Positions 1 to 8,675 of a DNA stretch of 64,000 nucleotides are shown one piece after another. Made by a program: the position numbers and the translations under genes. Origin of the DNA: an uncultured Anaerolineae bacterium (GTDB lineage: Bacteria > Chloroflexota > Anaerolineae > Anaerolineales > Villigracilaceae); the NCBI GenBank assembly GCA_903822545.1, contig CAIJPN010000121.1, positions 62,001 through 126,000 of the forward strand. The letters run 5' to 3'. Below the pieces are notes generated by a model. It worked only from the letters and a program-made list of their open reading frames with translations, ran no database searches and was not told where the DNA came from. Within the stretch, counting starts at the first letter, position 1; every line of letters starts with the position of its first letter.

Positions 1-2244
1 ATCGGTCAATTCTACGACGATGCTGAATTCATTGAGCCGTCCCTGAACTTCTTTCATCTGCAAATCCACAATATGGCTCATTTCTTCAATGGAAAGCGGC
101 GAGAACATGATGATTTCGTCGATGCGGTTCAGGAATTCTGGGCGGAAGGTGCTCTTGAGGGCTTTTTCGACCTTGGTGTGGGCATCGCGGTCTTCGTCGT
201 TGCTGGTTTTCTGTACGAAACCAAGAGTGCCGCCCCGGCGCACAAATTCGGTGCCCAGGTTGGATGTCATGATCAGCACTGTGTTGCGGAAATCGACCTG
301 GTTGCCCTGCCCGTCAGTCATGCGGCCATCATCCAGGATTTGCAGGAGCGCATTCCAGACTTCGGGATGGGCTTTTTCGATTTCATCGAAGAGCAGCACC
401 CGGTAGGGGCGGCGGCGGACGGCTTCGGTGAGCTGGCCGCCTTCTTCGTAACCGACGTAGCCGGGAGGCGCACCAAACAGGCGGCTGACAGTGTGCTGTT
501 CGCGGTACTCAGACATGTCGATGCGCACCAGGGCATCTTCGTCATCGAACATGAACCAGGCCAGGGCTTTGGCCAGTTCGGTTTTGCCTACGCCGCTCGG
601 CCCAATAAAGATGAACGAGCCGATGGGGCGGCTGGGGTCTTTGAGACCGCTGCGGGCGCGGCGGATGGCGTCTGAGATAGCATGGATGGCTTCATCCTGG
701 CCGATGATGCGCTCGTGCAGGCGTTCTTCCATCTGCAAAAGTTTGGCCGATTCGCTTTCCATCATCTGGCTGAGGGGGATGCCGGTCCACTGGTGGACAA
801 CTTCGGCGATGTCGTTGACATCCACCACTTCATCAATATGGTTTTCTGATTCCCATTTATCCCGTTTGGCTTTGTATTCGCCTTCCATGCGCAGTCGTTC
901 GACCTTTTTCTGGGCGGCGCGCTCGTAATCGCGCGACAGGCCAGCCTGTTCTTCTTCCGCGGCCAGCTTATCAATCTCGTTTTTCAGGGTCTTTAATTCG
1001 GGCGGCATCGAATAGAGCGCTACGCGCAATTTTGCGGCGGCTTCATCCATCAGGTCGATGGCTTTGTCTGGCAGGTGACGGTCGGTAACGTAACGTTCCG
1101 AAAGATGCACTGCGGCTGCCAGGGCTTCATCGGAGTAGCGGACTTTATGATGAGCTTCATAGCGGTCTCGCAGGCCATGCAGCATTTTTATGGCGTCATC
1201 CTGGTTGGGTTCATCCACATAAATCGGGGCGAAGCGACGCTCCAGCGCGGCATCCTTCTCAATATGTTTGTGGAACTCATCCAGCGTGGTTGCGCCGATG
1301 CACTGCAATTCGCCGCGTGCCAGGGCTGGTTTGAGCATGTTGGAGGCATCCATGGCGCCCTGGGCTGCGCCCGCACCGACAACCGTGTGCAGTTCATCGA
1401 TCATCATGATGATATCGCCCTGCGAACGCTGGACTTCTTCCATGACAGCTTTCAGGCGTTCTTCAAACTCGCCGCGAAAGCGCGAACCGGCGATCATCGC
1501 GCCCAGGTCGAGCGCCACCACTTTTTTGCCGCTCAAAATCTCGGGGACATCGTTGTTGGCGATTTTCTGGGCCAGGCCTTCCACAATGGCGGTTTTGCCC
1601 ACCCCAGCCTCACCGATCAGCACCGGATTGTTCTTGGTGCGGCGCGAAAGGATCTGGATCAGGCGCAAAATCTCGTTGTCGCGGCCAATCACAGGGTCGA
1701 GTTTGCCTTCACGGGCCAGTTGGGTCAGGTCGCGGGAATATTTTTCGAGGGTGCGGTAGCGCGTCTCAGCCTGTGGGTCTGTCACTCGCTGGCCGCCGCG
1801 AAGCTGTTGGATGGATTCGTAAACCCGGTCGCGGGTGATCCCGGCGCTTTCCAGGATACGCGCCGCGGCAGTATTGCGCTCGCTTAAGATTGCCAGGAAA
1901 ATGTGTTCGGTGGAAATATATTCATCTTTCAGGCGGTTGGCTTCTTCGTTGGCAAGGTCAATAATCCGCTTAACACGCGGCGTGATAAAAATCTGCCCGG
2001 CCCCACCGCCAAAAATATTGGCCTTGGGGCTGGCGCGCAACGTCGCATCCAGCCGATCAGCCAGCGCCTGGGCATTAACGTTAAGCTGCTCAAGGAGTTG
2101 TGGAATTACCCCGCCAGGCTGTTCAATTAAGGCCAGCAAGATATGCTCGGTATCGATCTGGTTATGCCCATAGCGCTGGATAATCTCGGCAGCGCGCTGG
2201 GCAGCTTCCTGTGCTCGTTCGGTAAAACGGTCAAATCGCATCAT
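1..2244 (-). CDS. clpC: ClpC-type AAA+ unfoldase, ATP-binding subunit of Clp protease (3' end cut by window edge)
   Basis: An ATP-driven protein unfoldase that would feed substrates to ClpP in the cytosol. The 748 visible codons start with two Clp_N repeats (about residues 1-150). A first AAA+ module follows with Walker A GEAGVGKT, then a short UVR-like middle domain, then a second AAA+ module with Walker A GPSGVGKT. The short middle region and a ClpP-docking-like LGF tripeptide after the second Walker motifs favour ClpC over the disaggregase ClpB. The start is the first of two adjacent ATG codons, because AAAGGA lies 9 nt ahead of it. The gene runs off the left edge, so the C-terminal D2-small domain is not seen. 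ClpB would be the alternative name. It is divergent from the acetyltransferase gene at 2439. Confidence 0.9.
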   Translation of the reverse strand, partial: MMRFDRFTERAQEAAQRAAEIIQRYGHNQIDTEHILLALIEQPGGVIPQLLEQLNVNAQALADRLDATLRASPKANIFGGGAGQIFITPRVKRIIDLANEEANRLKDEYISTEHIFLAILSERNTAAARILESAGITRDRVYESIQQLRGGQRVTDPQAETRYRTLEKYSRDLTQLAREGKLDPVIGRDNEILRLIQILSRRTKNNPVLIGEAGVGKTAIVEGLAQKIANNDVPEILSGKKVVALDLGAMIAGSRFRGEFEERLKAVMEEVQRSQGDIIMMIDELHTVVGAGAAQGAMDASNMLKPALARGELQCIGATTLDEFHKHIEKDAALERRFAPIYVDEPNQDDAIKMLHGLRDRYEAHHKVRYSDEALAAAVHLSERYVTDRHLPDKAIDLMDEAAAKLRVALYSMPPELKTLKNEIDKLAAEEEQAGLSRDYERAAQKKVERLRMEGEYKAKRDKWESENHIDEVVDVNDIAEVVHQWTGIPLSQMMESESAKLLQMEERLHERIIGQDEAIHAISDAIRRARSGLKDPSRPIGSFIFIGPSGVGKTELAKALAWFMFDDEDALVRIDMSEYREQHTVSRLFGAPPGYVGYEEGGQLTEAVRRRPYRVLLFDEIEKAHPEVWNALLQILDDGRMTDGQGNQVDFRNTVLIMTSNLGTEFVRRGGTLGFVQKTSNDEDRDAHTKVEKALKSTFRPEFLNRIDEIIMFSPLSIEEMSHIVDLQMKEVQGRLNEFSIVVELTD

Positions 2245-2273
2245 AAGATAGTTTCCTTTCGGGTACTACGGCG

Positions 2274-2279
2274 ATTATA
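2274..2279 (-). promoter_or_regulatory. Candidate -10 box of clpC
   Basis: A perfect TATAAT on the minus strand about 30 nt upstream of the clpC start. It leaves room for a short leader with the AAAGGA ribosome site. No convincing -35 box was found at 16-18 bp, so this is a -10-only call. Confidence 0.4.
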
Positions 2280-2426
2280 GCAAATGCCCATTGGCAGATT
2301 GTCGTAAGCGCATTAGAAATATGTTAATCATGCCCATCCCAGAGGGTGTATCCCTGAATCAGAAAATGAGTGTGATATACCCTTATCATTTTACAACGAA
2401 CCAGGCATTGCATGTCGTCACTAGAC

Positions 2427-2432
2427 TATAAT
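2427..2432 (+). promoter_or_regulatory. Candidate -10 box directly before the acetyltransferase start (leaderless?)
   Basis: TATAAT ends 6 nt before the ATG at 2439, so transcription would begin at or within a base or two of the start codon. There is no Shine-Dalgarno sequence. This is one of several similar arrangements in the window. Confidence 0.45.
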
Positions 2433-2438
2433 TAAAGT

Positions 2439-3419
2439 ATGGCTTCGATTGCCCTGCCCGCTGCACCAACATCCGGCAAAATGCGCCCGCTCAACATCAT
2501 CCGCGACCTCCCCAACGTGGCTGACTTGATCGAATTGTGCTTTGCGAGCACCATGGATGCCGATGGACGTAATTACCTTGACCAGATGCGCGAACATGCA
2601 CGCGACAACCGCTTCCTGGCCTGGGCGCCGCGGATGATCGACTCAATTTCGCTGCCACTTTCGGGGTTTGTCTGGGAAGAAGCAGGGCAGATTATCGGCA
2701 ACGTCAGCCTGATCCCGTTTTTCAAGTGGGGAAAACGCATCTACCTGATCGCCAACGTTGCCACCCACCCTGAGCAGCGTCGCCGTGGAATCGCCCGCCA
2801 GCTCACCCAGGCAGCCATCACCCGCGCCCGTGAAAAACGCGCCGATGCCATCTGGCTGCACGTCCGTTCGGATAACCCCGGGGCCATTGCCCTTTACCAC
2901 GAGTTAGGCTTCATCGAACGCGCGCGCCGCACCCAGTGGTTTGCCCGCCCCAACCAGGATATCCCCGCGCTGATAAACCCGCCAGCCACCATCCGCACCC
3001 GCACCAGCCCAGACTGGAATTTACAGCGCGGCTGGCTCGACCACTGCTACCCACCCGAATTGGGCTGGTATTTCCAGCAAACCTGGGATTTCCTCCAGCC
3101 GGGCCTGCTGGGCGGATTGCTGCGGGTGCTTTCAGAAGACCAGATCAGCCAATGGTCGGTCTTGCGCGATGGAATGCTCAAGGGCGTGCTTTCGGTGCAA
3201 GAATCTTATCGCAGCACCGTCCAGGCCTGGCTGGCCTGCCCGCCACACGCCGAAAGCGCAACCCTGGCAACCCTGCTGTCGCACGGTCGCCACGCCTTCT
3301 CTGGCAAACGTTCCATTTCGCTGGATGTGCCCGCGTCTCTGGGAGAAGCTGCCTTTCACGCTGCCGGGTTTACCGCCCAGCGCACCCTCATCTGGATGGA
3401 GACCCCTGGCAAGGGTTAG
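2439..3419 (+). CDS. GNAT family N-acetyltransferase with C-terminal extension
   Basis: Probable acetyl-CoA-dependent N-acetyltransferase of unknown substrate, 326 aa. The acetyl-CoA loop is clear near residues 107-122 (VATHPEQRRRGIARQL), followed by the typical LHVRSDNPGAIALYHELGF segment that closes the GNAT fold by about residue 165. Residues 165-326 form a second half that could be a degenerate GNAT repeat, which is inference. The ATG is preceded by TATAAT at 6 nt and has no ribosome site, so the mRNA may be leaderless. It stands between divergent clpC and the small membrane protein at 3490. The substrate cannot be told from sequence or context. Confidence 0.85.
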   Translation: MASIALPAAPTSGKMRPLNIIRDLPNVADLIELCFASTMDADGRNYLDQMREHARDNRFLAWAPRMIDSISLPLSGFVWEEAGQIIGNVSLIPFFKWGKRIYLIANVATHPEQRRRGIARQLTQAAITRAREKRADAIWLHVRSDNPGAIALYHELGFIERARRTQWFARPNQDIPALINPPATIRTRTSPDWNLQRGWLDHCYPPELGWYFQQTWDFLQPGLLGGLLRVLSEDQISQWSVLRDGMLKGVLSVQESYRSTVQAWLACPPHAESATLATLLSHGRHAFSGKRSISLDVPASLGEAAFHAAGFTAQRTLIWMETPGKG

Positions 3420-3489
3420 TAACGGGGAATTGCAACTCCTTGGAAAACCCTGCGTATGTAAAGCAGAAAACAATGTCAAGGAGTATCTT

Positions 3490-3864
3490 ATGAACCGCTT
3501 TTTCCTGCGCTGGTTAATCAACGTTGCCGCCCTGTACGCCGCTGTGACGATTGTCCCCGGTATCCATACCCAGTCTGAAAACTGGGTCTCGCTCATCTGG
3601 TTGGCGCTGATTTTTGGCTTTCTCAACGCCCTGCTGCGCCCACTGCTTAAATTCCTTACCTGCCCGCTGATCATCCTGACCCTGGGCGTGTTCACGCTAG
3701 TCATCAACACGTTCATGTTCTGGCTGGCTGGCGCAGTTGGCACCAGTTTTGGTGTCGGCTTCACAATAGACGGTTTCTGGCCAGCCTTCTTTGGCGGGTT
3801 GGTAGTCAGCGTGGTCAGTATCGTTTTGACGGTGATCTTCAAAGAAGATAAAAAGCGCAATTAA
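3490..3864 (+). CDS. Phage-holin-like family (YvlD/DUF360) small membrane protein
   Basis: A 124-residue integral membrane protein with four hydrophobic segments, roughly residues 5-25, 33-50, 57-80 and 90-118, and a charged tail EDKKRN. The pattern NALLRPLLKFLTCPL between segments two and three is typical of the YvlD/phage holin family 4 proteins, whose function is poorly defined and possibly envelope-stress-related. The start is the ATG with AAGGAG 6 nt upstream. The reading frame stays open further 5', but that part overlaps the acetyltransferase gene and lacks a ribosome site. A strong terminator follows. Confidence 0.85.
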   Translation: MNRFFLRWLINVAALYAAVTIVPGIHTQSENWVSLIWLALIFGFLNALLRPLLKFLTCPLIILTLGVFTLVINTFMFWLAGAVGTSFGVGFTIDGFWPAFFGGLVVSVVSIVLTVIFKEDKKRN

Positions 3865-3878
3865 CCCACCACACCACC

Positions 3879-3909
3879 AAAGCCCCTCTCCCAGCCGGAG
3901 AGGGGCTTT
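3879..3909 (+). terminator. Rho-independent terminator after the holin-like gene
   Basis: AAAGCCCCTCTCC, a 5-nt loop, then GGAGAGGGGCTTT followed by TC. This is a 13-bp perfect stem ending in a short T run, and it also separates the convergent P1 peptidase gene. Confidence 0.85.
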
Positions 3910-3943
3910 TCGGTAACAGGCTCCAAAGTCTCCTGCCTTAGCA

Positions 3944-4930
3944 CTATTCTCCCAGCCCTGGCAAACCTCCCGCGCTTTTGGCTGCACGGACACCGCGCAG
4001 GCAGGCTTCAGCCAAAACTTCGGCAGCAAATGCCCCAACCGTGGTCACATCGGCCGATTTTTCGCCAGTGGCGAGGGCAAAAATGGTGTCACCATCCAGC
4101 ATGGTGTGCGCCGGACGGATGACACGCGCCAGCCCATCATGCGCCATGGCAGCGACTTTGTTGGTTTTGACTTTGGTCAGGCGGGCGTTGGTAGCAACCA
4201 CACCAATGACCGTATTGGCTTTGGAGGAAAACCCCAAAACGGTGCGCCCCAGCTGTGATTTGAGCAATTGAAGGGTATCGGCAAAGTAGTCATCGGAGCC
4301 GAGTTTGAGCGGCCCCAGGCTGGTGGAGCGCGCCCCGGCCAGGATGCTGCCAGTTTTCGGGTCTATCACATCGCCAAAGGCGTTGACTGCCACGATCGCG
4401 GCCACAATCACCCCGCCGCCGATTTCCATACTGGCAGTGCCGATTCCGCTCTTCATGGCGGTACGCGCCCCAAGGATTTTCCCAACGGTAGCGCCGCACC
4501 CGGCCCCAAAGTTGCCCTCCGCCGGGCGGTCTTTTCCAGCCGAGGCAGCAGCCCGGTAGCCCATGGCAGCATCAGGGCGGATATCACCGCGGCCAATTGC
4601 CAGGTCAAATAAAATCGCCGCCGGGACGATCGGCACCTTGCCAGCGCCAGTTTCAAAGCCCACGCCCTGTTCTTCCAGGTATTTCATCACCCCGCTGGCA
4701 GCATCCAAACCGTAAGCCGAGCCACCCGCCAACACAATGGCGTGGACTTTTTCCACCAGGTTGAGCGGGTTGAGCAGGTCGGTTTCGCGCGTACCTGGCG
4801 CGCTGCCGCGCACATCCACACCGGCCACTGCGCCTTTGCGGCACAGGATGACGGTTGCGCCGGTCAGGGCGCCAACATCTTCGGCCTGCCCGACTTCAAT
4901 GCCACGAATGTCTGTGATTGAGTTTTGCAT
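3944..4930 (-). CDS. P1 family peptidase (DmpA/BapA-type aminopeptidase/D-esterase)
   Basis: Member of the self-cleaving N-terminal-nucleophile DmpA family, which hydrolyses N-terminal residues of small peptides or beta-peptides. The protein opens with SITDIRGIEVGQAED, close to the family's usual start. It also has VLAGGSAYGLDAASGV, the conserved substrate-channel segment, and later NTVIGVVATNARLTK, where the autoprocessing site is expected. I chose the ATG at 4930 because it fits family starts. A GTG at 4957 would add nine residues that overlap the upstream terminator stem. No clear ribosome site precedes either. It lies 3' of a small acidic gene on the same strand, probably transcribed separately. 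Confidence 0.85.
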   Translation of the reverse strand: MQNSITDIRGIEVGQAEDVGALTGATVILCRKGAVAGVDVRGSAPGTRETDLLNPLNLVEKVHAIVLAGGSAYGLDAASGVMKYLEEQGVGFETGAGKVPIVPAAILFDLAIGRGDIRPDAAMGYRAAASAGKDRPAEGNFGAGCGATVGKILGARTAMKSGIGTASMEIGGGVIVAAIVAVNAFGDVIDPKTGSILAGARSTSLGPLKLGSDDYFADTLQLLKSQLGRTVLGFSSKANTVIGVVATNARLTKVKTNKVAAMAHDGLARVIRPAHTMLDGDTIFALATGEKSADVTTVGAFAAEVLAEACLRGVRAAKSAGGLPGLGE

Positions 4931-4940
4931 AAGAATCAAA

Positions 4941-4966
4941 CAGGGGCAGGCTTTCACCCGCCCCTG
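4941..4966 (-). terminator. Terminator hairpin behind the 60-aa gene
   Basis: On the minus strand CAGGGGC and GCCCCTG pair around a 12-nt loop, followed by TTTG. It falls between the small gene at 4975-5157 and the P1 peptidase start. Confidence 0.55.
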
Positions 4967-4974
4967 CCGGTTGA

Positions 4975-5157
4975 TTACTTCTCCAGGGCTGTAACCAGTT
5001 CCAAGAATTCGTCAAATTCTTCGCGGAAGAAATGCATGGTCACATTGCCGAGTTCAACGTGGTAAGTGGTCTCACCATCCGGCTCTTCAGCTTTCCAGAT
5101 GAGATAGTTTTCGGTTTCGGCCAGGGTTTCGGTCTGGGGTTCGGGGTTTTTGGGCAT
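4975..5157 (-). CDS. Small acidic hypothetical protein (60 aa)
   Basis: I do not recognise a family. The 60-residue product is acidic and soluble, with a Glu/Thr-rich first 15 residues and an alternating beta-type middle (YLIWKAEEPDGETTYHVELG). It ends in an amphipathic helix, REEFDEFLELVTALEK. AAGGAG lies 7 nt before the ATG and a hairpin follows the stop, so it looks like a genuine single-gene unit rather than a chance frame. A small adaptor or regulator is possible but unsupported. Confidence 0.7.
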   Translation of the reverse strand: MPKNPEPQTETLAETENYLIWKAEEPDGETTYHVELGNVTMHFFREEFDEFLELVTALEK

Positions 5158-5274
5158 GACTTGTTCTCCTTTTGGGTTTTGAATAATTATAGCACCCGCA
5201 GGATGGGCGCGGGCTATTTGGGTGTGCTGAAAATTCGCGGCACATTTACCGGGCCAGAGCCAGGAAGACCAGTC

Positions 5275-6468
5275 TCAGCCAAGTTTTAGCTTGATGCGCC
5301 AGGCAGCAAAGGCTTCAGCCAGTTGTTGGCGTAAGGGCGGCAGGGGAAGGCGCTCTTCCAGCCCTTCCCAGGGATCCAGATCGAACATCTTGCGCACCAC
5401 ATAGCGCCCTACCAACTGCGTTGTAGCCAGGATCGGCGCGGCAATGACCACCCCCAGCACCCCCAACAACTCCAGCGCGATGATAGCCGCCACCATGACA
5501 GCCGCGGGGTGAACTTTGAGTACATCAGCCATCACGCGCGGCAGCACATAATTATCCAGGAATCCATCCAGCAGAGAGGCGCAAAGTAAAATCACGCCCA
5601 TATAAATCAGCGGGGAAAGGCCCAGCGGGCGATCTGGCTGGAAATAGGCCACCAGCGCCAGCACCGTCCAGCTGATGAACGGCCCGGCGTAGGGAATAAA
5701 ACGCGCCGACCCGGCCATCAGCGCCAGGCCCAGGGCAAAACGCAGCCCCAGCAGGTTGAGCAGCACCAGGTAAATGAGCGTTGCCAGGGCGATTAGCACC
5801 AACTGCCCGCGCAAGAAAGCGTTCCAAATGCGTACCAATTCCATCCGCATCCGACCCAAATCACGCTGGTAGCCGGGCATCTCAACCTTGAGGATCTGGT
5901 TGCGCAGCCCACCACTATCTGTCAGGATGAAGTAGGAGATGAACAGCACAAACAGCGCCCAACCAAGCGTGTTGGCAGCGCCACCCACCAACGCACTCAA
6001 CAGCTCGCCGGTGCGGCCCAGCATTGGGCGCAGCGCATCGATCAACTGCGCGCTGAGAAAATCCAGTTGCAGCGCGCCCCAATCCACCGTAAACGGCCCA
6101 AAGCGCCAGGTGAGCGTTGAAATCTCGCGCACCAGCCAGGGCAATTCATCCAGGCTGGTGCTAACAGCAATGATGACACTCTCCATCTGCGAAATCATCT
6201 CCAGCCCCAACACCGTCAGCAAGCCGAGCAGCAGCACAAAAATCCCCACATAAATGATAAAAACCGCAAGGCCCCAGCGCAGGCGCAGTCGTGTCCGCAA
6301 AAAATTAGCAGCCGGGTACAATAAATACACCAACATGATCGAAACAATGATCGGAGTCACAATTGCCTGGAACTTAATCAGCAGCCCGGCCACAATTCCC
6401 ACCAAGGTCATCCCAATCACCACTTTTGTGGGCGAATCCCATTTTGGGGATTCGGGTGTTACATCCAT
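5275..6468 (-). CDS. AI-2E family transporter (TerC/PerM-like permease)
   Basis: Polytopic inner-membrane protein of about 397 aa in the AI-2 exporter/PerM family, whose members export signals or ions; the substrate here is unknown. It shows two N-terminal hydrophobic hairpins, a soluble stretch near residues 110-200 and a C-terminal bundle with the family signature GSARFIPYAGPFISW and the DGFLDNYVLPRVM segment. The ATG at 6468 is preferred over a GTG six nt upstream because GGTGAG sits 6 nt before it. The start codon faces the divergent lipoprotein gene, with only 36 bp between them. Confidence 0.85.
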   Translation of the reverse strand: MDVTPESPKWDSPTKVVIGMTLVGIVAGLLIKFQAIVTPIIVSIMLVYLLYPAANFLRTRLRLRWGLAVFIIYVGIFVLLLGLLTVLGLEMISQMESVIIAVSTSLDELPWLVREISTLTWRFGPFTVDWGALQLDFLSAQLIDALRPMLGRTGELLSALVGGAANTLGWALFVLFISYFILTDSGGLRNQILKVEMPGYQRDLGRMRMELVRIWNAFLRGQLVLIALATLIYLVLLNLLGLRFALGLALMAGSARFIPYAGPFISWTVLALVAYFQPDRPLGLSPLIYMGVILLCASLLDGFLDNYVLPRVMADVLKVHPAAVMVAAIIALELLGVLGVVIAAPILATTQLVGRYVVRKMFDLDPWEGLEERLPLPPLRQQLAEAFAAWRIKLKLG

Positions 6469-6484
6469 ATGCACCTCACCAGTT

Positions 6485-6491
6485 TTATAAG
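6485..6491. promoter_or_regulatory. Possible shared bidirectional -10 (TTATAA) between divergent genes
   Basis: The 36-bp gap between the divergent permease and lipoprotein starts contains the self-complementary TTATAA. It can be read as a -10 on either strand, at plausible distances from both starts. No -35 boxes are evident, so this is a weak inference. Confidence 0.3.
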
Positions 6492-6504
6492 ACTTTCTAT
6501 ATCA

Positions 6505-7872
6505 ATGATAACCCCTATGAGACGTTTTTTACTCATCCTTTTCCTGATTCTCAGCGCCTGCCAGGTCGCCCCCACCCCCGCTGGCCCACAATTCACCGTT
6601 CGCACCCACCCGGCAGGAGACCTGTACACAGGCGACCTGGTCAGCTTTGAAATCCTGGCTCCCGATGGCTACCAGGGCAGCGATCAGGTCATCAACATCA
6701 CCATCATGGAGCAAAACCTCGGCCAGGCCAATTTCCAACCCTTTGGCATCGGCAGGCGCCAGCAGGCCACATTTTATTGGGTTTGGGATACAAAACAACT
6801 CGAACCTGGCGATTACCATATCGAGTTTTCCATCACCCCAAGCAGAATCCGCTGGACAGAGACGCTGACGCTCCGCCCTGCCGCTGAAATCCCACCACCC
6901 GGGCCAGATTCCAGCTGGCAAATGACCCAATCCACCTGCTGCATCATCCACTATATCAGCGGCACTGACGCCGAACGTGACCTCGCCACACTGAAACAGC
7001 TCGCCGATACCCAGGCCGCCAACGTGGAAAAACGCATGAACGCCCGCTTTAACAGCAAAGCCACCATCACCTTCCTGCCGCGCACCCTGGGGCACGGAGG
7101 GTTCGCGAGCAGCGAAATCTTCATCTCCTACCATAACCGCAATTACGCGGGCGGTGACGTTGGCCAGGTTATCCACCACGAACTCGTCCACCTGCTAGAC
7201 ACGCGCACCAGCCCACGCTACAAACCCACCATCCTGGTCGAAGGGCTGGCCGTTTACCTCAGCGGCGGGCACTTCAAACGCGAACCCATCTTCCCGCGCG
7301 CCGCAGCCCTGCTGCAACTGGATTTATACATCCCGCTGGAAAAACTTAGCAATAATTTTTACCCATCCCAGCACGAGATCGGCTACATGGAAGCCGGGGC
7401 GCTGGTCGGCTACCTGGTCGAAACATACGGGTGGGAACCATTCCTGGCCTTCTACCGTGATATTGAATACATCGAAACTGGCAAACCCACCCAGGGGCTG
7501 GATACCGCCCTGCAAAAACACTTCCAGCGCAGCTTTAAGCAAACCGAACAGGATTTCCTGGCCTACCTGGGCTGGCAAACCGTCACCCAGGCCCACCTCG
7601 ACGATGTGCGCCTGACCATCGACTACTACAACACCATGCGTGAGTACCAGCTAGAATACGATCCTTCGGCCCACTACCTGACCGCCTGGCTGGTGGACAT
7701 CAACCAGATGCGCGAGCGCAACATCATCGCCGACTACACGCGCCACCCCAACGAATGGATCAACCAGCGGCTGGAAGAGCTGCTCATCTCAGCTAACGCC
7801 GACCTGATGGCCGGACACTATCCACAGGCAGAAACCAAGCTCAAGCTGGTAAAAACCATCCTGGGGCGGTAG
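6505..7872 (+). CDS. Lipoprotein with HEXXH gluzincin-like peptidase domain
   Basis: Predicted surface lipoprotein of 455 aa (451 if the second ATG at 6517 is used). A hydrophobic signal ends in the lipobox ILSAC, with Cys about residue 19. An N-terminal beta-domain of about 120 residues follows. The zinc-protease-like core has HHELVHLLD, an HEXXH motif at about residues 225-229, and downstream ILVEGLAVYLSGG, which supplies the gluzincin-type third ligand Glu. This pattern fits peptidase_MA-like domains. The C-terminal 150 residues are helical with no motif I recognise. It is divergently paired with the AI-2E transporter. Peptidase activity is inferred from the motif only. Confidence 0.8.
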   Translation: MITPMRRFLLILFLILSACQVAPTPAGPQFTVRTHPAGDLYTGDLVSFEILAPDGYQGSDQVINITIMEQNLGQANFQPFGIGRRQQATFYWVWDTKQLEPGDYHIEFSITPSRIRWTETLTLRPAAEIPPPGPDSSWQMTQSTCCIIHYISGTDAERDLATLKQLADTQAANVEKRMNARFNSKATITFLPRTLGHGGFASSEIFISYHNRNYAGGDVGQVIHHELVHLLDTRTSPRYKPTILVEGLAVYLSGGHFKREPIFPRAAALLQLDLYIPLEKLSNNFYPSQHEIGYMEAGALVGYLVETYGWEPFLAFYRDIEYIETGKPTQGLDTALQKHFQRSFKQTEQDFLAYLGWQTVTQAHLDDVRLTIDYYNTMREYQLEYDPSAHYLTAWLVDINQMRERNIIADYTRHPNEWINQRLEELLISANADLMAGHYPQAETKLKLVKTILGR

Positions 7873-7936
7873 TTTCTCAGTCAAGGGCGCGTTATCCCAG
7901 GCTTTTAAATAAAATCCCCGTTATGAAGCATCGCAC

Positions 7937-7968
7937 AAAAAAAACGGGCCTCCCAGTTGGGAGGCCCG
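7937..7968 (-). terminator. Rho-independent terminator of the FHA gene
   Basis: On the minus strand ACGGGCCTCCC AACT GGGAGGCCCGT is followed by TTTTTTT. It is a strong stem with a U tract, placed right behind the FHA gene. Confidence 0.9.
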
Positions 7969-7986
7969 TCCTGATTCACAAAAAAA

Positions 7987-8610
7987 CTACCCGCACGCCC
8001 CGCCAAACAGGAACGGGAAGTATGAACACCACAGCGAGTTGCTGTCAATGTACCAGATAAACCCGATGCAGGAGCAGGCCACGCACAGCAACAGCACCAG
8101 GATAACAATAAGCACAATATTCATACCACCCTTTTTCGGTGCAGCAGGCGCAGGCATATAACCCGGTTCAGGGCCGCTGGGAATCTGCCCGGCATAAGAA
8201 GCAACTGCCGGGGCCGGGGCAACAGGCTGCGGCTTGGGCGCAGACGGGATCGGATCAGCCGCGCCTCGCGCAGATGTAGAAATAACTGTCGCGTTGGGAT
8301 CAACCACCATAACAGCTTCGTAAAGCAGGTTGATCTGCTCACCCAGCGAGATAATCTCACCCGCCTGGAGCACATGCTGCCCGGTAACGCGTTGCCCATT
8401 AACAAACGTCCCGTTGGTGGAGCCAATATCAGTAATAATAAACTTACCACCCTGAAAAACAAGCTGGGTGTGTTTGCGCGAAACTTCGGCATCATTAATA
8501 ACGATCGTGTTGCCTGCCTCGCGGCCGATGGTAATAACATCCCCTTCGAGCGGGAATGTTTTTCCGGGTGTAGGGCCGGAGTGCATGACCAGTTGGAATT
8601 GCGCTGCCAT
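7987..8610 (-). CDS. FHA-domain protein with C-terminal membrane anchor
   Basis: Phosphothreonine-peptide-binding adaptor of 207 aa. The FHA domain occupies about residues 5-95 with the canonical signature: ITIGREAGN, then SRKHTQLVF and STNGTFVNGQRV. A Pro/Ala-rich linker (about 115-155) leads to one transmembrane helix near residues 161-183 and a short Cys-containing tail. The domain should face the cytosol with the helix as anchor. GGAGGAG lies 2 nt before the ATG. A Ser/Thr kinase partner is expected from family biology but none is in the window. Confidence 0.9.
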   Translation of the reverse strand: MAAQFQLVMHSGPTPGKTFPLEGDVITIGREAGNTIVINDAEVSRKHTQLVFQGGKFIITDIGSTNGTFVNGQRVTGQHVLQAGEIISLGEQINLLYEAVMVVDPNATVISTSARGAADPIPSAPKPQPVAPAPAVASYAGQIPSGPEPGYMPAPAAPKKGGMNIVLIVILVLLLCVACSCIGFIWYIDSNSLWCSYFPFLFGGACG

Positions 8611-8675
8611 TTCTCCTCCAAAAAACTGTATGGACCTATTAATTTGATTACGAAAATAGTGTAATGATTTTAGTC

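Noticed and set aside
73-675. Long plus-strand frame opposite clpC
   Set aside because: It lies antisense to conserved Clp motifs and has no family resemblance or ribosome site.
1075-1887. 270-codon plus-strand frame
   Set aside because: Shadow of the clpC first AAA+ module.
3132-3860. Minus-strand frame across acetyltransferase and holin-like genes
   Set aside because: Spans two well-supported genes on the other strand; low-complexity product.
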